DNA of 64,000 bases, taken from the NCBI GenBank assembly GCA_037044905.1, contig JBAOKB010000154.1, forward strand, positions 310,001 through 374,000. Reading direction: 5' to 3'. A program made the position numbers and the translations under genes. The notes below the pieces were generated by a model, which saw nothing but the letters and a program-made list of their open reading frames with translations, was not told where the DNA came from and ran no database searches. Positions within the stretch are counted from its first letter, which is position 1. The number at the start of each line of letters is the position of its first letter. Shown here piece after piece: positions 55,370 to 64,000 of this stretch. This DNA comes from Hortaea werneckii (lineage: Eukaryota > Ascomycota > Dothideomycetes > Mycosphaerellales > Teratosphaeriaceae).

Positions 55370-56221
55370 TCACGACTCCTTATTGGCATCCTCATTCTCT
55401 TCGCCGATCCGAGGCGGACTCCTGCTCTTGCTCCCGTGCACGTTGTGGGCGTGGTAGGGACTATGGCTCCTAGACCGTCTGCGCTCGCCCTCCTTTCTCC
55501 GCGCCTCAATGATCCGTAGCATCTCCTTCCTCCCGCCAGACGCATCGACTTCCTTGCCGCGCATACTCATGGTGATTTTGTCCTGGCTGTGCGCTCGCAG
55601 AAGCCTCGAGATCAACAAGTGCTGCATGAGCAGGCACACGTACACGCCACAGTCCATGCTGTTCTCCTGCTGCGGCGAGTCGTCAAGGTTGATGAACTTG
55701 AGCGGTTTTCCAAGGAGTTGGCTTATGCGGTGCGCGATCAGCTTCGCCTCCTGCATGTTCGAAGGTGACAGGCTGTCGTAGTGGAACGCTACCCCGTCTA
55801 TGACCGACACCAACAGCAGCGACCAATGTGAACCACCCTCGGCGGTCTCGACATCTCTGCAATCGTTGACGGGGAGGAAGATGTGCGTGGTCTTTTCGAA
55901 GGATGGCAGGGCAGACTTCAAGCTCAAAGGATCCTTAGTGTTCAAAAGCAAGAAGGCCATCGAAGGTCGGAGGAGGACTATGTTGGCTTTGGGATATGCG
56001 CCGAGCTTTTCACGTTCAAGATATTCCTCCCAAAAGGCAATGGCGTTGTCGGTCAGCCAGTCGTCCTTGATACAGTCCACATCTTCACGTGTCAAGCGCA
56101 CGTCGTAGTAGGAGAGGTAGGCATCGTCGGGTGAGAGCTGTGGGAAGGCGCGCTTGTCAGCACGGAGGATCTTGAAGGGTCTCTGATTTTTGATCAAGAC
56201 ATCGCTGACAGGACGCTTCAT
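55370..56221 (-). CDS. NEDD8-specific protease DEN1 (C48 family)
   Basis: A Ulp1-type cysteine protease that removes NEDD8 (deneddylase, DenA/SENP8 type). The start at 56221 gives MKRPVSDVLIKNQRPFK, 283 residues. The same frame is open to 56347, and a 5' coding exon starting at 56501 (MPLTKPAPSPSHSS) is conceivable. The family entry block is DAYLSYYDVRLTREDVDCIK. The triad is complete: His in EGGSHWSLLLV, Asp in VAFHYDSLSPSN and Cys in SMDCGVYVCLLMQHLL, with the oxyanion Gln in SPQQEN just before. The C-terminal tail is Arg/Ser-rich and disordered (RRRSRSHSPYHAHNVHGSKS). Intronless in this span and in clean frame. Confidence 0.9.
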   Translation of the reverse strand: MKRPVSDVLIKNQRPFKILRADKRAFPQLSPDDAYLSYYDVRLTREDVDCIKDDWLTDNAIAFWEEYLEREKLGAYPKANIVLLRPSMAFLLLNTKDPLSLKSALPSFEKTTHIFLPVNDCRDVETAEGGSHWSLLLVSVIDGVAFHYDSLSPSNMQEAKLIAHRISQLLGKPLKFINLDDSPQQENSMDCGVYVCLLMQHLLISRLLRAHSQDKITMSMRGKEVDASGGRKEMLRIIEARRKEGERRRSRSHSPYHAHNVHGSKSRSPPRIGEENEDANKES

Positions 56222-57647
56222 TTTGAAGAGGTGTCGTTGTTGTTGCGGTGACGATAGTGGTTGATGTTGAAGACGATGTTCGTGAAGGAGAGTGGTTGCA
56301 AGGTGAAGGGAACGAGACAGGCAAGAGAGCAATGATCGTGGAAGCACATGCAGTGAAGTTGACGGAACCTACCGAATCTCCAAAGTGACGACTCACGCGT
56401 CCGCCGAAAGGATGAAAGCCGGAGCCTGAGTGGCGATGACCAGATGAGGGTGAGGCGCGTGAGCTATGACTTGGAGAAGGTGCGGGTTTCGTGAGCGGCA
56501 TTCTGGCTGGTAACTAGACGTTTTGCTTTGGAATGGGTTTTCCGCCTCGGTTGGTCGGTTCGAGCAGGCTGCTGGAAGGAAATGCAAAGGCGATGATCGG
56601 ATGAAGACTCTGGGATATAACGCCTCCGCTCGCGAAGTGAATTGAATGGACGTGGGATCCACGCCCGAGATGGTGATGGGAGGTTTTCGAAACTTCACAT
56701 CCAAACAATGGAACGTGAGCAGGTGGGATGAGGGTGACGTACGCAGGACCGCGGCTTCGGCAATGCCCGCAGCTGCACCACCTGCAGATACACCAGATGC
56801 AAGATGCTTGCGGCAATCCTGACCTGAATCCGTCCTGCTGGGACGATGAAACATGACAAGCCATTGGATATCCAGCTGACAGCGAGCACGAGCCATGACA
56901 TTAGGTAAGGTACTGTAGTACGCACAGGAAGCAACCTGGGAAGGATGTTCTCAATGCTGACATGCGTACACGCTGGCACCAGGCTACCTATCACAATCCC
57001 GAAAAGCTTCTCTCGCTTCTCGGGCATTACTGCCGTATATCATAACATTTAATCTAGTCAGCGGCTAACAACGTGATGAGGAAGCTGGGCTACGTTATGT
57101 CCGGCAAGACAGGTCGCAGACATTGGGCGGAACTGTCCCTTCATGCTGGGTTTTGATCATGTCCTGATCAGTATGCCTATGAAACCCATTTACCGCTGTC
57201 TTCCATCGTCTCTGACCTCCTACAGCTCCATGGGAACTACTCTGTAGATCAAGACCTCTAAGATCCACTAACTCCGTGTAAAGAAGCTGATGGACTGCAG
57301 TCAGAACAGTGACGGAGATTAGCTCTCTTGGCACAGTTAAGCCATCCTGTGTCGGCATACGCCAGTCATGACTTCAGAAGCTCCTTGGCTGCAGGACGTC
57401 CGCGTCCGCGTCTGAAGATGCGGCCATCAAAGGACAAGCTCCGCCACCTGGGGATCTCTTAGCCCAGCCCTCTTACGCGTAGACTGATCTCTTCTATCAA
57501 TTCAATGTAAGTCGAAGGCATGGCGCTGTCGCTGCGATTCATCATCTTCAACCGCTTCTATAGCAGCCTATTCAACAGCAATATGCCCGATTGATGGTGC
57601 TGTCTCTTTCTTTTTTGCCACCCATCTTCTAAGACTGTTCGCCTACG
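56222..57647. promoter_or_regulatory. Long divergent intergenic region DEN1 / ABC transporter
   Basis: About 1.4 kb between divergent starts. The part near DEN1 may hold its 5' UTR or an upstream exon (GTGAGT donor near 56398). Minus-strand frames at 56393-57027 contain hydrophobic stretches but no family features and were not called. The last 60 bases before 57648 are pyrimidine-rich, as is common before fungal starts. Confidence 0.4.
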
Positions 57648-60600
57648 ATGAGGCTACCGAAGATATTGACCCAAGCATACACGCTCACAAGGAAGGATCT
57701 CACCATCGTAGCCTGGCACAAATGCTTTTCAACCTTTCTCCGCGCGGTGGCGTTGCCGATCGCGTACATGTTCTTCATAGCCTACTGCCGCAACTTCTTC
57801 CTCCCGCCATCTGAATACGGCATTGGCTCCTGGAATACCATCCGGAACTTGACGACCGAGGTTTTCGGCTCAGATACGTCGCTCGGTGGACGGAACCGCG
57901 TCATCTTCGTGAATAATGGCTATACGGGAGGTCAGATCGAACAGCTTATTGAAAGACTTGCTGTCCCTCTACGTGACGCTGGAGCCGATGTTCGGATTTT
58001 ATCAGACGACGAGGACCTGTTTGAAATCTGTGAAAGTTCCCTGCGAGGCTTCTCAGGGTGCTATGCGGCTGCAACGTTTCGATCCTCGCCCACCGAAGGC
58101 TCCGGTGGTGTTTGGAGTTACACTGCGCGAGTCGATGGCGGCCTGGGCTACAGCCCATTCGTCAATAGCGCGGACAATGCCGCACAGATCTATGCCTTAC
58201 CCTTCGTGAACGCCATCGATGCTGGGATCGCAGCGCTTAGTGGCGTAGACTTTCCAGAGACCATGCTGGAGCAGCCTTTCACGTCCGGAACCCGGCAAGA
58301 CCGTGCAGACGAGATTCAGGAGTTCTTCATGCGTGCTCTGTCTAATTATCTGGCTGTCGCCATGTTCGTCGGTATCTGCGGTATAACGTACCACCTACCA
58401 GGCCATTTGGCGTCGGAACGAGAATTAGGTATCTCGAGTCTCATCGACGCTATGCTGTATGCGAAGCACAAGGGCTATGCTATGCTGGCAAGGCTGACTT
58501 CGATCTATGCCTCGTTCACCGCTATTTATCTCCCTAGCTGGATGGCCATGGGTGCTATCGTATCGGAACTCATGTTCACGCGCACGGATGCGAGTGTCGT
58601 GGTACCATTCCATTTGCTGGCTGGCCTTGCTCTCACCGGGTATTCGATATTCGTGGCGAGCTTCTTCCGCCGAGCACAGCTGTCGGGCACAACCACCCTT
58701 ATCCTGGCTTTGGTGCTTGCGGTGATTGCTCAGTTCGTCCCTCGCACCGCAACCATTATTGGTGTGTTGAGCTGTCTCTTCCCACCTGTCGCATATACTT
58801 CATACCAAATCCAGCTAGCGAACTGGGAGCGAATACTCTTGCCGGCCAATATTGAGATATCTTCGCCTTTGACAGACTACGAGTTACCCGGATACGTCTT
58901 CTTCGTCTTTCTAGCTGTGCAAATCGTGGTATACCCGCTTTTGGCTGCCCTCGTGCAATGGGTACTGTATGGCACGGCCTCCCAGAGCCGCAAGAGTCTT
59001 CCTCACCATGAAACGACATCGGTCTTGAACGTCGTGAACATATCGAAGCTATTCAGGCCCAGCATCTGGAGGACATTGTTTCTGCGCGAGGGACCTGTGA
59101 AGGCGGTGCAGAACCTGTCGTTCTCGCTCTTTCAAGGGAATATAACAGCACTGCTTGGTGCGAATGGAAGCGGGAAAAGTACCACGCTTGCAGCCATAGC
59201 CGGTACACAGACTGTAAGCAGCGGTCACATTGAAGCCGATGCAAGCATCGGTTTAGGATTCTGCCCTCAACATAATGTCATGTGGGATGAGCTGAGTGTG
59301 CTTGAGCACGTACGCATCTTCCAGCGTCTCAAGGCGCCGAGACAACGATCGAACGATACGCTCCTTCATGAGCTCATCTGTGCTTGCGACCTAGAAGGCA
59401 AAGTGAACAAAAAGTCAAAGACCTTGTCAGGAGGACAGAAAAGGAAGTTGCAGCTGGCGATGGCTTTTGTGGGTGATAGTCGCCTATGCTGTATTGATGA
59501 AGTCTCTTCCGGACTGGACCCTCTATCAAGGAGGAAGATCTGGGACATATTACTCTCGCATCGAGGCGAGAGAGCGTTGCTCCTTACAACGCACGCTCTG
59601 GACGAAGCAGATGCACTTGCGGATGAAATCGCCATCATGTCCAAGGGCGAGCTTGTCGTCCATGGCACAGCGCCTGAGCTCAAGGAGCGGCATGGCGGAG
59701 GCTATAGGGTTGTCACTTCGGATAGCAAGGCAGAAACGATCGCTGAGGAACGAAATTCATACGAAGAAAATGGCGACATTGTGCTCGCTGCACACGACTC
59801 AAGCGATGCATGCAGGTTGGCAAAGAAGCTCCAAAGTGCTGGGATCGATGACCTGTACATTCGCGGACCCACGATCGAAGATGTCTTCATTGGCGTTGCA
59901 CGAGAATTGGCAGAAGAGATGCATGAGCTACAGCCAGAAACCACAAGCGCAAGTAGAAAGCCATCAACACCAACCAATGGAAAGATAGAAAAGATGGTCT
60001 CAGATAGCGACACAGACAAGCAAAGTCTGGATCTGGTCGCTGGAAAGGGCACTACGTTCCCTCAACAAGTCTGGATCCTATGGAGAAAGCGCCTCCTGAT
60101 CTTCACTCGAAACTGGCTGCCCTTCCTGTGTGCCATTATCATCCCCATCATCACCGCAGGCCTAACGACTATGTTCCTCGGTGGGTTCGACCGCCTAGAG
60201 TGCTCTCGCAGTGCGCAGTTCAACTCACCACAAGTCGTGACTCTGGGCGCTCTCGAAGTCTACTGGGGTATCCTGGTCCCTGCAGGTCCTGCACAGCAGT
60301 TCGATCTCACACAACTCCCGGCCACCTATCAGCAATTTAGCGACCGCATCCAGCTGCAGTCCTCCTTCAGCGGATACCAGGACTACATCGCGAACAACTT
60401 CCGGGACGTCGTGCCTGGCGGCTCTATCTGGACGTCGACATCCCCGAGGCCGCGGGTCAAGCACCTCTGATGTCCTATCGTCTCAACGACGGCCTGGGAT
60501 ATGCCGCGATCGCGAAAACGCTCATCGATCAGTATCTGACGGGCACGACCATCAACGCCGAGTTCTCCACCTTCGCGCTGCCGTTTGTGGGCAGTACGGG

Positions 60601-62494
60601 CGACTCGTTGCAGCTGGTGCTGTACATCACCCTCGCCATGTGCGCTTACTCGGGCTTCTTTGCCCTGTATCCCACTTTCGAACGGTTGGCGAATATCCGG
60701 AATTTGCACTACAGTAATGGCATCCGGCCTGCGCCGCTCTGGCTGGCGTACTGGCTGTTTGATGGGGGGTTTGCAGTCGTTGTGGCGGTCGTTTCGGTGG
60801 CTATGTTTGGATCGGTAAGTGTGTCATCGTTGCGATTCAAATATCCTGGCTAATACGGTAGTAGCTTTCCGATGTCTGGTACGCTCCGAGCTATCTCTGC
60901 GTTGTCTTCTTCTTGTTCGGTCTGAGCTCTATTTTCCTGGCCTACCTTGTCTCCCTCTTTTGCAGAAGTCAACTTGCGGCCTTTGCCTTTGTTGCTGGCG
61001 GGCAGGCCATCTGTGCACTGATTTACTTCCTGCTGTAAGTGAAGAATACATGAGAAACTCCCAAGCTGTAGCTGACAGACTGTTGAAGCTACCTGGTCAT
61101 TCTAACCTTTGCCGCGGCCGAGAGCCTCCAGCAAAATCTCAACGTCCTCCAGTTCACCTTCGGGCTGATAACGCCGTCTGGAAACGTCCTACGCAGTCTT
61201 CTCATCGCCCTCAACGAATCCCAGATCGTATGTCGCGATCAAGGGTACTTCTCCTATCCTGGCGACATCGAAGCCTACGGTTGTCCAATTCTATATCTTG
61301 TCCTCCAGACCTTAGTCTTCTACGGATCTCTAGTCTGGCATGACAGCGGCTGGAGTATCCTTACGATTCTCAACCCGTCGCAAGCGGGGTAAAGACACCG
61401 ACGACGACGAAAAAGACATCTCCACTCTGCCACCAGATGTCCAGGCTGAGATGTTCCGCGCTGAGCAGTCGAAGGACCAATTGAAAACCCTTCACTTGGA
61501 AAAGGTGTTCGGTCACGACCGAGTAGTCGACGATGTCACATTCGGTGTCGACGGAAGCGAGGTCCTCGCTCTCCTAGGCCCCAACGGTGCCGGCAAGACC
61601 ACAACTCTTTCCTATGATCCGCGGCGACCTTCACCCTTCTTCCCCCCGCTCAGACGTCCTCTGATCTGCAACACGTCTGCCCTCCACAACCGCCTCGCGA
61701 CCCGCCAGATGCTAGGCGTCTGTCCGCAGTTCAACACCATGGACTACATGACCGTGACCGAGCACCTCTCCTTCTACGCCCGGGTGCGCGGCGTCCCAGA
61801 CGTGGCGAGCAACGTGCTCAAAGTCATCGACGCCGTAGGCCTCTCGTCGTACCGTCACCGCATGGCCGGCAAGCTCTCCGGAGGTAACCAGAGGAAACTA
61901 AGTCTGGCAACATCCATCATTGGCAACCCGGCCGTGTTGTTACTCGACGAGCCGAGCACAGGCATGGACGCCGTCGCCATGCGCGTCATGTGGAAAGCCA
62001 TCCGGGCCATTGCGGCCGGCAGAGCCATCGTGCTCACCACGCACTCGATGGAGGAGGCCTCGGCGCTGTCGAGTCGGACCGCGATTCTGGACCGCAGACT
62101 CCTTGCTTTGCAGGGGACGAGGGAGCTGGTGACCAAGTACAGCCAGGGCTTGCTGCATGTGCACGTCGTGCTCGAGAGCGGCGCGAAGGCTAGCGCAGCG
62201 GAAATGCAGACAGTGCGTGAATGGATTACCACTCGATTCCCTGGCGCTGAGGCGGATGACGAGCGCGGTAGTGGACGGAGGGGCCAATTGCGTTTCAGAA
62301 TACCCCCGGATGCTTTTGAAATGCACCGCAAGCCGCACGCAGAGTTGTCGAGTTCGGGTGGATCGCGCATGGTCAAGGTGATCGATATGCTCGAGAGCAG
62401 TAAGCGGGAGATTGGCATCTCAGCTTATTCGGTCAGCCATGCGACGCTGGAGGATGTCTTCTTGGATATTGTGTCTCGCAATCGGGAATGGTGA
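57648..62494 (+). CDS. ABCA-type full ABC transporter
   Basis: A full-length transporter with TMD1-NBD1-TMD2-NBD2 order and large extracytosolic loops after the first helix of each half, as in lipid-moving ABCA proteins. Start 57648; introns 60815-60864 (50 bases) and 61035-61088 (54 bases); about 1,580 residues. NBD1: Walker A GANGSGKST, Q-loop CPQHNVMWDEL, signature LSGGQKRKLQLA, Walker B LCCIDEVSSGLDP. NBD2: GPNGAGKTTT, CPQFNTMDYMT, signature LSGGNQRKLSLA, Walker B VLLLDEPSTGMD, switch His in VLTTHSMEEA. Four frame slips occur: near 60416-60424 (before LDVDIPEAAGQA), near 61375-61382 (before RRKRGKDTDDDEK), and a compensating pair at about 61613 and 61660 in NBD2. ABCA members are absent from budding yeast but occur in filamentous fungi. 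Confidence 0.92.
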
Positions 62495-62929
62495 CGACTG
62501 ATCACCGATGTTGGAAATGGTATCTAAATGTTCAAATCCTATATAAAGTCTTATTTGCATCGCCCATCATATCTCGTGGACATGTGTCTCCCGGCCGTAT
62601 CGCCTCATGCGAGTCAGGTGGGCTTCCTAACGTTTTTGCAAGGCTTTGCGCTGGTGGGAATGAGAGCTACCTGGGACCGGCCGGGATAGATGCTCTGTCG
62701 ATGCTCATAAGTGTTGGCAGTAGGGCTTGCTCTCATTCTGCTCACGTGTACCGCCCTCGACTGACTGACACTGCGTGAGTTGGTCGAGAAAGTGATGCCA
62801 CTCATCCTGTCCACATGCTCTCTCTCGTGCTGAGTCGGGGCACTCTAGTTGGACCTGCCTGGATGGCAAGCTAGGCAATTCGGATTTGGAGCCAGTGCTG
62901 CATTTTCTTGACGTAGACCTACTGCCTCC
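62495..62929. other. Convergent intergenic gap
   Basis: A 435-base stretch between convergent stops of the ABC transporter and the HAD gene. No gene seen. Confidence 0.4.
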
Positions 62930-63933
62930 TCACAGTAGTGCCGCAACGTATTTGCTCACCGCCTCCAAATCCGGTGACCAGAATGAATCAACCACTCCCT
63001 CCTTCCCTTGCCCGGTCGGTAGCACCTCACAATCCAGAGGCTTGAAGGTCTCCATCGCAATCTCCATAAGCCGATTCTGTGGACAGTCGCAGATCCACAC
63101 CCCGGGCTTTCCCTGTTTCAGACATAGATAGTCCGTCGCTGAGTCGCCAACGTAGATGACTTTTTCCCCGGCAGCTCTGGGTTGGGGCAGATGGCGCAGT
63201 TTCTCGTCTGCGGTGCGGATCTCACCGACCAGCTTTCCGGAAGAGCCTTCGGGGGAGTCAAGGCCTTCGATCTCGTTGGCTTGGATCTCTACCCGAGAGA
63301 GGGCTTCGAGGAACATGGGCAGAGCGGCGGGGTCGATAAGCTTTTCGCTGACCCGATGTAGACAGCGACGGATCCAGGTCTCGCTGAAGTTGACGCTGAG
63401 AATTGAAAGTTTGCTTCCTGCAGGTGGTTCAGGACCGACTAGGAGGCCGAAAAGACCAAAAGCGCCTTTACGTAAACGGACGTCGCCGCTTTCGATGGCG
63501 GTCCGGGCTACAGCGTCCACATCGGCGGTAGTGCAGCCTTTGAAGAAGCCAGAGTCAGAGATTCGTTGGGCGCTGGCATACTCGACATCCTTGAGACTGG
63601 CAAGCCACCGGGTATAGTCTTCCGGGGAAGACGTGGAAGGGTAGTGGGTTTTCTTGTGGGCTTGGTAGTCATCCATGTAAGCTTTGGTGAAATCACTCCA
63701 TTTCTGCGCTGGACTGTGAGGCTGGCCAAGACGTTTGTCACGTGTTTCGGCAATTTGAGCGAGAGTTGAGAGGGTGTCAGAGCGGGTTAGAGTGCCGTCC
63801 CAGTCCAAGACGAGGTGGACGGGCTGGGCGATTGAACGCTTTCCTAGAGTCGGTGTTGGGATTTTGTTCGCGTGCGGAGTCGCGGCGATGCCATTGCGGA
63901 GAGTTTGAAGACGTTACGCGGTGAGCGTAACAT
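62930..63933 (-). CDS. HAD-superfamily hydrolase
   Basis: A phosphatase-like HAD protein. Motif I is VHLVLDWDGTLTRSDTLS, with both Asp residues. Motif III/IV is KVIYVGDSATDYLCLKQG, with the GDSxTD acid pair. The segment SKLSILSVNFSETWIRRCL supplies the motif II Ser. No ATG precedes motif I in its frame. The nearest good start is at 63933 (MLRSPRNVFKLSAMASPRLR), an Arg-rich, acid-free, mitochondrial-type leader in the adjacent frame. A single-base shift near 63843-63860 would join them through LGKRSIAQPVHLVLD. The overall design recalls the fungal HAD family that includes yeast Cto1, but that is a weak analogy. The substrate is unknown. Confidence 0.8.
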
Positions 63934-64000
63934 GCAGGTGTCTCCAAATAATAGTAGTTATGGTGCGATGTTGTTTCACATGGGTAGGGAAGGCGGTTGA

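Noticed and set aside
56393..57027. Minus-strand frames with hydrophobic stretches upstream of DEN1
   Set aside because: They overlap in different frames, lack motifs and have no clear splice plan. They more likely represent the DEN1 5' region.
11126..63000. RIP-mutated transposon remnants in intergenic regions
   Set aside because: I saw no TA-rich blocks with stop-riddled transposase or RT frames, and the base composition of the gaps resembles that of the genes. A composition scan would settle it.

Overview
The window is nuclear DNA of a filamentous ascomycete (Pezizomycotina, most likely a dothideomycete; the class is an inference). The evidence is dense genes on both strands, short introns of 46-80 bases with GTAAGT-like donors, CTAAC/CTGAC branch points and YAG acceptors, and typical fungal families: CFEM and FAS1 GPI proteins, a fungal telomerase, PAN1, INSIG, YTM1, DUF3500 and a DUF4243/questin-oxidase-like enzyme. 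No tRNA, rRNA, CRISPR array or intact transposon was recognised.

Layout. 0.4-7.7 kb: a Cys-rich single-pass membrane protein, the SOD-fold mitoribosomal subunit mS42/mS43, a CFEM GPI protein, a small hypothetical and RPB11. 8-14.3 kb: nitronate monooxygenase, an orphan gene, a G28A12 homopolymer and a TBC protein lacking both catalytic fingers. 15.6-19.2 kb: telomerase reverse transcriptase (TERT). 19.7-26.9 kb: four adjacent metabolic genes (DUF4243 oxidase, DHA1-type MFS transporter, FAD monooxygenase, DUF3500), the best candidate for an undescribed small pathway. 26.9-35.8 kb: a two-FAS1 GPI protein, INSIG, YTM1, a carboxy-muconate cyclase-like beta-propeller and a short glycine-rich protein. 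36.3-38.6 kb: a UMP/CMP-kinase homologue that has lost its P-loop, and an F-box-like gene with an in-frame stop. 39-48.9 kb: PAN1, a BTB-like protein and a large disordered protein with a C-terminal coiled coil. 49-56.2 kb: a GliK/gamma-glutamyl cyclotransferase-like membrane protein, an 85-residue two-exon gene, MRI1, an aldo-keto reductase, a basic RRM-like protein and the deneddylase DEN1. 57.6-63.9 kb: an ABCA-type full transporter and a HAD-family hydrolase.

Caution. About 27 single-base frame shifts interrupt clearly conserved genes, including TERT, PAN1, YTM1 and mS42. Both insertions and deletions occur, several of them in homopolymers. This pattern fits uncorrected sequencing indels better than decay of so many core genes, so those genes are annotated as functional loci with the shifts noted. 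Gene spans are given as outer limits, with introns in the text.

How genes may work together. Most neighbours are unrelated housekeeping genes. The 19.7-26.9 kb group (two oxygenases, one transporter, one DUF3500 protein) is the only stretch where neighbours plausibly share a substrate. The muconate-cyclase-like gene 7 kb further on could belong to aromatic catabolism, but that link is speculative.
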